6,698 nt of DNA from Actinomycetes bacterium (GTDB taxonomy: Bacteria; Actinomycetota; Acidimicrobiia; Acidimicrobiales; Acidimicrobiaceae). A model generated the notes under the pieces. That model was not told the DNA's origin and ran no database searches. It worked only from the letters and a program-made list of their open reading frames with translations. The position numbers and the translations under genes are program-made. Below, one piece after another: positions 1 to 5,837 of the stretch. How positions within the stretch are numbered: position 1 is the first letter of the stretch; every line of letters begins with the position of its first letter. Location of the stretch: contig JAKBSX010000163.1 of NCBI GenBank assembly GCA_021844725.1, positions 1 through 6,698 of the forward strand. The letters are read 5' to 3'.

Positions 1-98
1 TCCCTCCAAGTGGGTTTCTTCATTTAGACCGATTACGACGAGCGTGACACAAGGCAGACCGAGCCCTGCAATTCCAGTCCCTTCATTCTCTCCCTTCA
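1..98. repeat. 98-base perfect direct repeat, left copy
   Basis: These bases equal 2332-2429 without a mismatch; base 99 (a) differs from base 2430 (t), and the similarity stops there. The copy touches the window edge, so its true length to the left is unknown. It covers the last five codons, including the stop, of the GT-B gene at 83-1153, and the beginning of a second family 2 glycosyltransferase frame. Confidence 0.95.
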
Positions 99-99
99 A
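1..99 (-). CDS. Start of a second family 2 glycosyltransferase copy, cut by the left edge
   Basis: Read leftwards from base 99, an open frame of 33 codons runs to the window edge. From its second codon on it is identical, base for base and in the same frame, to codons 18-49 of the complete family 2 glycosyltransferase gene at 1396-2478. It carries the first beta strand of the GT-A fold (TLVVIGLNEE). The only possible start before the in-frame TGA at 111-109, apart from CTG or ATA, is TTG at 99-97, where the complete copy has ATG. It would overlap the end of the neighbouring GT-B gene by 17 bases. I see no ribosome binding site. It may be a real tandem paralogue, the start of a duplicated gene block, or an assembly artefact; the window cannot tell these apart. 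Nothing of the DXD or acceptor region is visible. Confidence 0.45.
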   Translation of the reverse strand, partial: MKGENEGTGIAGLGLPCVTLVVIGLNEETHLEG

Positions 100-1153
100 A
101 GCTATCAGTCATTTTAGAAACCGTAAATTTGGCAAGGTGTCTCTTGTAATCCTCTCCACGCGGATCGAATTCAGTAAATTCGTGCTCGATATTCAGGAGA
201 ATATCAAGCAGGCCCCCCGTGTCCCTGTAGTCAAACAGCTTGAAAGAGCGATCGAAGACCAGCTCTGGAGTTCCTCCCACGTTACTCGTAATCACAGGTA
301 GTCCGCAGAACATCGCCTCCAAGATGGCGTTTGATATCCCTTCTCCTCTTGAGGAATGGATCATCACGTCAGAAATCCTAAGGTATTGGCAAACTTCTTC
401 AACACGACCCAGAATCATCACGTTTTGATCCAATCCCAGCTGACGTACCCTTGCTTCGACTTGCGACCGCAGCGGGCCATCACCTAATATCACATAGTGG
501 AACTTATACGTTACCTTAGACAACGCGTCGAGGACCGTGAAATAATCCTTGTAGGGAAGGAAGTTGGCAACTGAAATGAAGACCTTGGAGCCAGGCACGT
601 AATTTCTTATCATTTCCGCCCTTCTTGATTCCAATTCCATTCCGTCAGGGCGTGGCAGGAACTTGTCTTCAATACCGTTGTACAGTACAAAAGTCTTTGG
701 CCCAGGTCTAAGATTATTTGCCTTTAGGCCCGCAAGAGAGTTACCTAGTCTGTAAGGTGAGAACCACAAAACCAAAGATCGGAACAAGTGCGAGAATCTG
801 AACAACCTAATACCGTGTTGGATTGACCCGTTGATAAACTTGAAATTCAATTTCCTACTTAGGAGTAAAGAAAAGAGAGCAGTCTGCACATCCCACGAAA
901 ACACAATGTCGGGTTTTATCTTCTGCAATTCCTGCTTGTAAGCCAGGAACTTATCTCTGAGATGAGGCTTGTTGAGAATAATCGTGCACTGCTCCGGTAT
1001 GCTGTACTCGCTAACGTAGTTTGAATCTGAGCCTTTCAGCGACAGGACGTACACCGAATATCCTTTCTTATTGAGTTGATTCCCCAGAACGAACAACTGC
1101 CTTTCTTTGCCTCCTCGCTGAATGGTATCTGTAGATAGGACGAGCTTTTTCAT
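83..1153 (-). CDS. Family 4 glycosyltransferase (GT-B fold)
   Basis: Probable retaining glycosyltransferase that transfers a sugar from a nucleotide donor to a lipid-linked glycan at the inner face of the membrane; donor and acceptor cannot be read from the sequence. From the preferred ATG at 1153-1151 it has 356 residues. The N-terminal Rossmann-like half begins with a GGKERQ loop (residues 14-19). The C-terminal half starts near residue 190 (VFISVANFLPYKDY), contains ILGDGPL (222-228), and ends with the family 4 motif EX7E in EGISNAILE (271-279), followed by GLPVITSNVGGTPELV. The upstream ATG at 1201 would add 16 residues that do not look like part of the fold, whereas the internal ATG has GGAG 10 bases before it. 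The last residues (EGRE, stop) lie inside the 98-base repeat, and the usual 5-15 residue tail after the final helix is missing, so the C-terminus may come from a rearrangement or assembly junction. It is preceded by a 242-base gap, so it may have its own promoter. Confidence 0.85.
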   Translation of the reverse strand: MKKLVLSTDTIQRGGKERQLFVLGNQLNKKGYSVYVLSLKGSDSNYVSEYSIPEQCTIILNKPHLRDKFLAYKQELQKIKPDIVFSWDVQTALFSLLLSRKLNFKFINGSIQHGIRLFRFSHLFRSLVLWFSPYRLGNSLAGLKANNLRPGPKTFVLYNGIEDKFLPRPDGMELESRRAEMIRNYVPGSKVFISVANFLPYKDYFTVLDALSKVTYKFHYVILGDGPLRSQVEARVRQLGLDQNVMILGRVEEVCQYLRISDVMIHSSRGEGISNAILEAMFCGLPVITSNVGGTPELVFDRSFKLFDYRDTGGLLDILLNIEHEFTEFDPRGEDYKRHLAKFTVSKMTDSFEGRE

Positions 1154-1163
1154 ATAAGAGCTG

Positions 1164-1167
1164 CTCC
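1164..1167 (-). promoter_or_regulatory. Shine-Dalgarno-like GGAG before the family 4 glycosyltransferase
   Basis: GGAG on the minus strand lies 10 bases before the ATG at 1153-1151. It supports this start over the ATG at 1201. The spacing is at the long end of the usual range. Confidence 0.4.
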
Positions 1168-1184
1168 GGCAAGAATGGCAGAAC

Positions 1185-1196
1185 ATTGGATCCAAT
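1185..1196. repeat. 12-base perfect palindrome ATTGGATCCAAT
   Basis: ATTGGA is followed directly by its reverse complement TCCAAT, 32 bases before the chosen start of the family 4 glycosyltransferase gene. It has no loop, so it is more like a dimeric protein binding site than a hairpin. It could be an operator, or coincidence; it would lie inside the gene if the ATG at 1201 were used. Confidence 0.3.
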
Positions 1197-1395
1197 TGCA
1201 ATTCGGCAGGGGCAAAGTGCTTTGAGTCCCCGCTATTCGATCAGAATGTTTAGCGTCGCACCTAGACATCAATACTGTCGGAGGAGGTACAAGTTATCTA
1301 CCACAAATGAGAAATTGGTCCTAGCAAAAGGAGTAATAGTGTGCGTCTCCTAACCGTTGTTCTTTAGCAGCGCCAACCGACACACCCGAAGTGCC

Positions 1396-2478
1396 TTACC
1401 CACCTTTTGGCACCATCACATGTTTCCTGAATTCCCGGTCCGTCGCCAACATAGCGTATGTTCTAAGTTGTCCCCAGAAAATTACGGGTTTCATAATTGT
1501 CATGATTTCGTAGTACACGATAGTGACAAAATTCAACTCTCGCCGAGTATAAAGCTTGGCTATAGGCCATGCCAAGATAACCAAAGAAAAAGCCAAAAGA
1601 ATAGCGTACTTGCCCGTGAAGCAAGACGTAGCCAATGTTGTCAGGAACAAGACATTTAGTATCATATTTCTTGAGTTGTGCCTCTTCGTATTTTTCCAAT
1701 AATTTCCTTCACCGGACAGTTTACTTTGGACCGCAAGTGTTTCGCCCATCCTTACGTAAAGTCGAGTTAGTGAACTCACACCCCGGAAGTCATAATCATG
1801 CGTGCACATAATATCCTTAACTTGAAGAATCTTATAACCAGCACTAAGAACGCGCTCTCCCAATTCGCTCTCTTCACCTAATCTGATACGTTCGTCATAT
1901 CCGCCTAAGCTCCTCAACAGGTCTGTCCTGAATGTGCCTCCGGCTTTGGGCTGTGCAACGAATCCTTCGTCTCTCTTGCTCAATGCCGCGGAAAATAGAA
2001 GGTTCAATCTATTATGGTCCCTGTTTTTCTCATCGACATATCCAACAACAGCAGCCAGTCGCTCGTTGGCTACAAGCTTGTCAATCGCGATTGCTAGGTA
2101 ATCAGGCCCAATCTCAGTGTCACCGTCAAGGAAATGGATGAATTTGTGCGAAGCTTCATCTAGCCCTTTATTCCTGCCACGAGCCGCGGTTGGATAATGC
2201 GATATCTCTTCGTAGACTTTGTCTGCATTTCTCCTTGCGATTACGACGCTGGCGTCCCTCGATCCGGAATCAACATAGATCAGCTCTACTTTGTCGCGGG
2301 GATATGATTGATTCATAATAGAGGCGAACACTCCCTCCAAGTGGGTTTCTTCATTTAGACCGATTACGACGAGCGTGACACAAGGCAGACCGAGCCCTGC
2401 AATTCCAGTCCCTTCATTCTCTCCCTTCATAACACTTGACGCTCGACTTTTCGGGTCACCATCCGAGCCAGTCTTCAT
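1396..2478 (-). CDS. Family 2 glycosyltransferase (GT-A fold) with C-terminal membrane helices
   Basis: Probable inverting glycosyltransferase of 360 residues working at the cytoplasmic face of the membrane. The GT-A domain starts at residue 34 (TLVVIGLNEE), continues with the nucleotide-binding ELIYVDSGSRD (65-75) and AARGRNKGLDEA (98-109), and has the metal-binding DXD motif as LDGD (117-120). The YDERIRLGEESELGERVL stretch (194-211) sits where the family places its acceptor-side acidic residues. Three hydrophobic stretches follow, near 272-287, 291-310 and 317-335, suggesting membrane anchoring. The ATG at 2478 overlaps the flippase stop in an ATGA arrangement, which favours it by coupling. 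A second ATG at codon 17 (2430-2428) is where the 98-base repeat begins and would remove a polar, low-complexity leader; neither has a strong ribosome binding site. Sugar specificity is unknown. Confidence 0.88.
   Translation of the reverse strand: MKTGSDGDPKSRASSVMKGENEGTGIAGLGLPCVTLVVIGLNEETHLEGVFASIMNQSYPRDKVELIYVDSGSRDASVVIARRNADKVYEEISHYPTAARGRNKGLDEASHKFIHFLDGDTEIGPDYLAIAIDKLVANERLAAVVGYVDEKNRDHNRLNLLFSAALSKRDEGFVAQPKAGGTFRTDLLRSLGGYDERIRLGEESELGERVLSAGYKILQVKDIMCTHDYDFRGVSSLTRLYVRMGETLAVQSKLSGEGNYWKNTKRHNSRNMILNVLFLTTLATSCFTGKYAILLAFSLVILAWPIAKLYTRRELNFVTIVYYEIMTIMKPVIFWGQLRTYAMLATDREFRKHVMVPKGG
2332..2429. repeat. 98-base perfect direct repeat, internal copy
   Basis: Identical to bases 1-98, in the same orientation, 2331 bases away. 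It lies wholly inside the family 2 glycosyltransferase gene, covering codons 18-49 plus the last two bases of the ATG at codon 17. The right end is sharp: base 2430 already differs from base 99. Whether the left end continues past 2332 cannot be known, because the other copy runs off the window. Confidence 0.95.
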
Positions 2479-3986
2479 TCCGGTTTAAGCTCTGACCTTA
2501 CATATGAAAGGAGCTTATTGGGGTTCACAAAATTCGTATAGAACTGCAAGTCCGATATAGAAAACAAATGGAAGAACCATAGCGCAAGGAAATACGCTCC
2601 CAGGGCGAGAAGACCGGCGACCAATAACAGAACGTTGCTGCGGACAAGAATGACGTCTGCAAGGAGATAATACACCGTTCCAAAGAGAACTACGCTGATC
2701 AACAAATAGCCCGCCAAGCTATAGTTAGGCTTCGAGTTCGTGAACCGGAAAGCATAATATCTAAAAGCCATCGTTCCCGCCACGTTGCTCACCAGAAGAG
2801 AAAGCGCAGTACCATTTGCTCCCAGTCCAAACAGCGTCATGCCATAGAGTGTCTTAGGTACCAGTATCAAGTAAAGCGCAACATTCGCCAACAACATGAT
2901 CACGCTGATCTTTGCAGAAAGCTTAATCTTATTGAGCCCCATCAGTTGGGAGGTGTAAGGCTGTGCGAAGATCAAAACAATCGCATTTATCACTAGGATC
3001 TTTACGACGGAACTCGACTCGACAAACTTGCTACCGAATATCACCCTTTCCAGGGGATCACTGAACAGAATCACAAAGAGGCCTAAACCCATCAATGGTA
3101 TAGCGGTGTATCTTTCTATTTTGTGGGAGAGCTCGCTTATGCCCTTCAAATCCCCCTCGGAGTTCATCTTTGAATACGTCGGCAAAAGGAGACTGACGAG
3201 CATCCCATCTACAAACATAAAGACCATCACCAGTGATTGCGCTGCGGCATAGTAGCCCACTTGGGTCGTACTCGACAACCAGGTAAGGAATACCTTGTCG
3301 AGTTGAATACTGATGGCTGCCGCGAAGCCGATAAAGAAGGACGGAATAGCAAATCGCGTGTAGAGTTTAAAATATTCCTTATCAAATTTGCCGATCTTGA
3401 CTCCTCGGAAGAAAAATATTGCCACGGCAATCCCGACTATGCTGCCAACAAGGTTTGATACGCCCAGGAACAGAACGCCGAGTCCAAATATAGCTGTCAC
3501 AACCTTCAGAGCTACAGTAACAAACCTTGTGGAAAACAATGTTGCCCATTGCTTCGCGGTTTCAACGAGAGCTGCGTAGGTATATTGGAATACCTGCGTT
3601 AGATTGCCGATCACTACAGAGAGTAAAATGATCAAAAATAACCCGTATTGAGAATCCGGTACGAGCGTCATCCTTAGAAAATGCTCCCCATAAAACAGGA
3701 CCGCCGTCCCAATGATTACAACCGCCGATGTGCTTGCAACCTGAATCCACACATACGTGCCAACACACCTCGATATATCCAACCTTTCCGAGACCTTTTT
3801 CACATGCGCAAGGCCATAACCCCAGTCACCAAATGTCATGAACATTGTCGCGAACGCGAGACAGGCGGAATATACGCCAAGATCTCTCGGACCCATCAGT
3901 CTGGCAACGAAGAACACTGACACGAACCCGATCGCCTGCTGGAGCACGCTCATTATCAGGGATAGGAAGGACTTTTGTTTCAACAT
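2475..3986 (-). CDS. Wzx-like polysaccharide flippase (MOP superfamily)
   Basis: Integral membrane protein of 503 residues, the usual length for polysaccharide exporters of the RfbX/Wzx group. It probably flips lipid-linked oligosaccharides from the inner to the outer face of the cytoplasmic membrane. Hydrophobic segments run through the whole protein, about 12-14 of them. The N-terminus (SLIMSVLQQAIGFVSVFFVA followed by RLMGPRDLGVYS, up to residue 40) is typical of the family, as are the QLDKVFL segment at 228-234 with charged residues inside a hydrophobic region, and YYAAAQSL at 245-252. GSKFVESSSVVKIL (318-331), and the NVALYLILVP to GLGANGTALSLLVS region (368-400), also match this group and recall archaeal members. 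It starts 12 bases after the GT-B gene and overlaps the family 2 gene by 4 bases, so it is cotranscribed. The transported glycan is unknown. Confidence 0.93.
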   Translation of the reverse strand: MLKQKSFLSLIMSVLQQAIGFVSVFFVARLMGPRDLGVYSACLAFATMFMTFGDWGYGLAHVKKVSERLDISRCVGTYVWIQVASTSAVVIIGTAVLFYGEHFLRMTLVPDSQYGLFLIILLSVVIGNLTQVFQYTYAALVETAKQWATLFSTRFVTVALKVVTAIFGLGVLFLGVSNLVGSIVGIAVAIFFFRGVKIGKFDKEYFKLYTRFAIPSFFIGFAAAISIQLDKVFLTWLSSTTQVGYYAAAQSLVMVFMFVDGMLVSLLLPTYSKMNSEGDLKGISELSHKIERYTAIPLMGLGLFVILFSDPLERVIFGSKFVESSSVVKILVINAIVLIFAQPYTSQLMGLNKIKLSAKISVIMLLANVALYLILVPKTLYGMTLFGLGANGTALSLLVSNVAGTMAFRYYAFRFTNSKPNYSLAGYLLISVVLFGTVYYLLADVILVRSNVLLLVAGLLALGAYFLALWFFHLFSISDLQFYTNFVNPNKLLSYVRSELKPE

Positions 3987-3996
3987 GTGGGAACGG

Positions 3997-4000
3997 TCCT
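3997..4000 (-). promoter_or_regulatory. Shine-Dalgarno-like AGGA overlapping the upstream stop codon
   Basis: AGGA on the minus strand lies 10 bases before the flippase ATG and overlaps the TAG stop (4001-3999) of the preceding glycosyltransferase gene. This fits translational coupling and supports the ATG at 3986-3984. Confidence 0.4.
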
Positions 4001-5162
4001 ATTGCGGCGCATTATACAACCGCCAGTATTTTTCTAACACGCTATCCCAGGAGAAATATTTCAATGCTATCTCCCTGCATCTCTCGCGATTGATATTCGC
4101 GCGCAGAATGTCCTCGACGCAAGGCATGACATCCTCCTTAGTTTTTGGAATTCTGGAGACTTCCACGACATCCGGTCCCGGGAACGATACGAAAGTCGTT
4201 GCCACAACAGGGGTGCCACACACTAACGCTTCAAGCGGCACATAAGACGTGCCCGCGAATTTCAAATCCATCTTCCCATGCGGCAAATAGATTAGGACAT
4301 CCGCCGCGTTGTAATACTCGGCAAGCTCACGTATGGTTAGGTAACCAGTAACATGCTGGTTTTGATCGACCAGGGGCTTGTAATAATCATCCTCCTCATG
4401 GACCCCGGCAAATACGAAATGATAATCCCTGTTGTAATTCTGGGAACGTAAAATATCTAAAATCCAATCAAAGCCTCTGTCTTCCATTGCCCTACCCACT
4501 TGGAGGATAATCCTTTTGTGTACAGGTAATCCCAAAAGTTTCCGACTCTTCGCCCTGTCACGGATGGTCAACAGGTGAACGTTTGGGACCCCGACAATCG
4601 GCATACGTGTGACGGGCTTCCTCACCCTATTGAAATAGTTCGCCTCCTCAGTTGAAATGGAAACAAAGTGATCGTACGGCTTGAGCAGCAGATATCTCTC
4701 GAGAAGGTAATAGCTGAACGACATTCGCCTCCCCATACCGTGAAATTTGTAAAACGGATTGGGCCCGCCTAGATGAGTGGCAATTACTGTCCTGCTACTA
4801 ACGGCAGCTGCATAAACATGGTAGGCTAGTAAATGCACCCCCATGAAATGGAACACAACCTCTTTTTCTTTCCGCGCCTGACGCAGAGCCTTCAGCATCG
4901 GAATCGAGAACTCACTTAACAACCGCCGCTCCTTTGCCGGGAAAATTCTGCAGTAAATGCCGTTCACCTCTTTTTCCATTGTCATCTGAAGGCGGAGATC
5001 CATGCGCCAATTTTCGAAATTAACAGGATAGCCACGTTTCCGAAACTCGTCCGCGATGAACTGCCCCATCCCAAATAAATAGAAGGAGTCTTCGCCTGGT
5101 TCGTAGGCATCTATCTTCCTTGAGTAAAGCGGGTATTTATTTATGAAGACAATCTTCAACAC
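3999..5162 (-). CDS. GT-B glycosyltransferase, family 4-like, with a variant EX7E motif
   Basis: Probable glycosyltransferase of 387 residues acting on the lipid-linked glycan at the cytoplasmic membrane. The N-terminal domain opens with KIVFINKYPLYSR (3-15) and has AVSSRTVIATHLGGPNP (120-136). The C-terminal Rossmann domain starts near residue 216 (KRIILQVGRAMEDRGFDWIL) and continues with YHFVFAG (247-253), VTGYLT (271-276) and YNAADVLIYLPH (284-295). The position of the EX7E motif reads AGTSYVPLE (303-311): the second Glu (E311) is kept but the first is Ala, followed by ALVCGTPVVATTF as in true family 4 enzymes. The start is uncertain between GTG at 5162-5160 and TTG at 5159-5157; there is no clear ribosome binding site, and the GTG overlaps the end of the deacetylase gene by 7 bases, suggesting coupled translation. 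Donor and acceptor are unknown. Confidence 0.85.
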   Translation of the reverse strand: MLKIVFINKYPLYSRKIDAYEPGEDSFYLFGMGQFIADEFRKRGYPVNFENWRMDLRLQMTMEKEVNGIYCRIFPAKERRLLSEFSIPMLKALRQARKEKEVVFHFMGVHLLAYHVYAAAVSSRTVIATHLGGPNPFYKFHGMGRRMSFSYYLLERYLLLKPYDHFVSISTEEANYFNRVRKPVTRMPIVGVPNVHLLTIRDRAKSRKLLGLPVHKRIILQVGRAMEDRGFDWILDILRSQNYNRDYHFVFAGVHEEDDYYKPLVDQNQHVTGYLTIRELAEYYNAADVLIYLPHGKMDLKFAGTSYVPLEALVCGTPVVATTFVSFPGPDVVEVSRIPKTKEDVMPCVEDILRANINRERCREIALKYFSWDSVLEKYWRLYNAPQ

Positions 5163-5836
5163 AAATTCAGCTTTCTAATAATCTGAAACGTTTCGGCGAA
5201 ATCCATACCGACTTCGATTCCTCTCCTTTGAGCGTATATCCTTATCGCTTCAGGCGAACGAGGGTGAGGGTACGCGGGGACTTCTGATTGAAACACCTTG
5301 GAGTATTCCAAAGCCGCCTTCACCTTGGTCTCGACTTGGTTTGAAATATCTACGAATAGATTGGGTTGGAATGACCAATGATTTAACGGCGGCGCCCATT
5401 CAGTAGAGGACGCAACTTCATAAGTTATAAGCTCCTTCACCGGATTGTCTCCAAATGGCCTTGTTGCGACAAGGGTGGCATTGAAAATGGTGCGATGATC
5501 TTGATTTACATCTCCACCGTGGTGTGTAAATACTACTTTCGGCGTTAAATTGTCTATCATTTTACTAATAGGTTTTATTACATCTAAAAGTGGCAGGCCA
5601 TCCAACCCTTGATCAGGTAAATCTTCGAAGAACAGCTCGTCCACACCGAGCAACTCGCATGCTCTCTCCGCTGCCTCGCGCTGCGGTGTCTTGACGTTAT
5701 GTCTCGCAGTCACACCGTCTGTAAGGATATAAACAAACACTGCATAGCCTTCCCTCTTCAACTCAACTATCGTCCCACCTACGCCGTAGGTTTCGTCATC
5801 AGGGTGAGCGCATAATATCAGGGCGTTCTTCTTCAT
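5156..5836 (-). CDS. PIG-L/LmbE family N-deacetylase
   Basis: Zinc-dependent deacetylase of 226 residues, a normal full length for this family, whose members remove acetyl groups from GlcNAc-type sugars or related small N-acetyl substrates. The hallmark AHPDDE motif is at residues 10-15, with H11 and D14 as expected zinc ligands and D13 as the likely catalytic base. The second motif reads HHGGDVNQDHR (105-115), with H114 as the probable third zinc ligand. ILTDGVTARH (37-46) matches the strand after the first helix. There is no signal peptide or membrane segment, so it should be cytoplasmic. The ATG follows the formyltransferase stop after one base, and an AGGTGA (5854-5849) lies 12 bases upstream. 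Its placement directly after a sugar formyltransferase suggests that both act on the same amino sugar: deacetylation would free the amine that is formylated. The substrate itself is an inference from context. Confidence 0.92.
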   Translation of the reverse strand: MKKNALILCAHPDDETYGVGGTIVELKREGYAVFVYILTDGVTARHNVKTPQREAAERACELLGVDELFFEDLPDQGLDGLPLLDVIKPISKMIDNLTPKVVFTHHGGDVNQDHRTIFNATLVATRPFGDNPVKELITYEVASSTEWAPPLNHWSFQPNLFVDISNQVETKVKAALEYSKVFQSEVPAYPHPRSPEAIRIYAQRRGIEVGMDFAETFQIIRKLNLC

Positions 5837-5837
5837 C

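Larger units (their letters stand above)
1154..1395. other. Intergenic gap between the two left-hand glycosyltransferase genes
   Basis: This is the only sizeable gap in the window, 242 bases between the stop of the family 2 gene and the chosen start of the family 4 gene. If the ATG at 1201 were the real start it would shrink to 194 bases. I find no coding frame with recognisable protein similarity, no hairpin followed by a T run on the minus strand, and no convincing TATA/BRE or -35/-10 pair. It does contain a 12-base palindrome (1185-1196) and, on the plus strand, a GGAGGAGGT at 1280-1288 that leads to no real gene. The gap may hold a promoter for the left gene, but the sequence does not show it clearly. 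Confidence 0.5.

Noticed and set aside
1154..1201. Longer N-terminus of the family 4 glycosyltransferase from the ATG at 1201.
   Set aside because: The 16 extra residues precede the normal first beta strand, and the internal ATG has a GGAG site at suitable distance. The longer form cannot be fully excluded.
1280..1320. Strong Shine-Dalgarno-like GGAGGAGGT on the plus strand at 1280-1288.
   Set aside because: The first ATG is 18 bases further on and its frame stops after five codons; no plus-strand gene with recognisable protein follows. Probably chance.
1330..1395. Possible terminator after the family 2 glycosyltransferase gene.
   Set aside because: Only a weak five-base pairing (GTGTG with CACAC) across a long loop could be found, with no T run on the coding strand.
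1357..1659. Plus-strand open frame of 100 codons starting inside the intergenic gap.
   Set aside because: Most of it is antisense to the end of the well-supported family 2 glycosyltransferase; the translation has no recognisable domain.
1..2429. The direct repeat as target-site duplication or end of an insertion sequence or integron.
   Set aside because: The repeat is coding sequence of a glycosyltransferase, there is no transposase or integrase between the copies, and no inverted repeats flank them.
3838..4245. Plus-strand open frame of 135 codons across the flippase/glycosyltransferase junction.
   Set aside because: It is antisense to two supported genes and shows no domain; the antisense coding pattern explains it.
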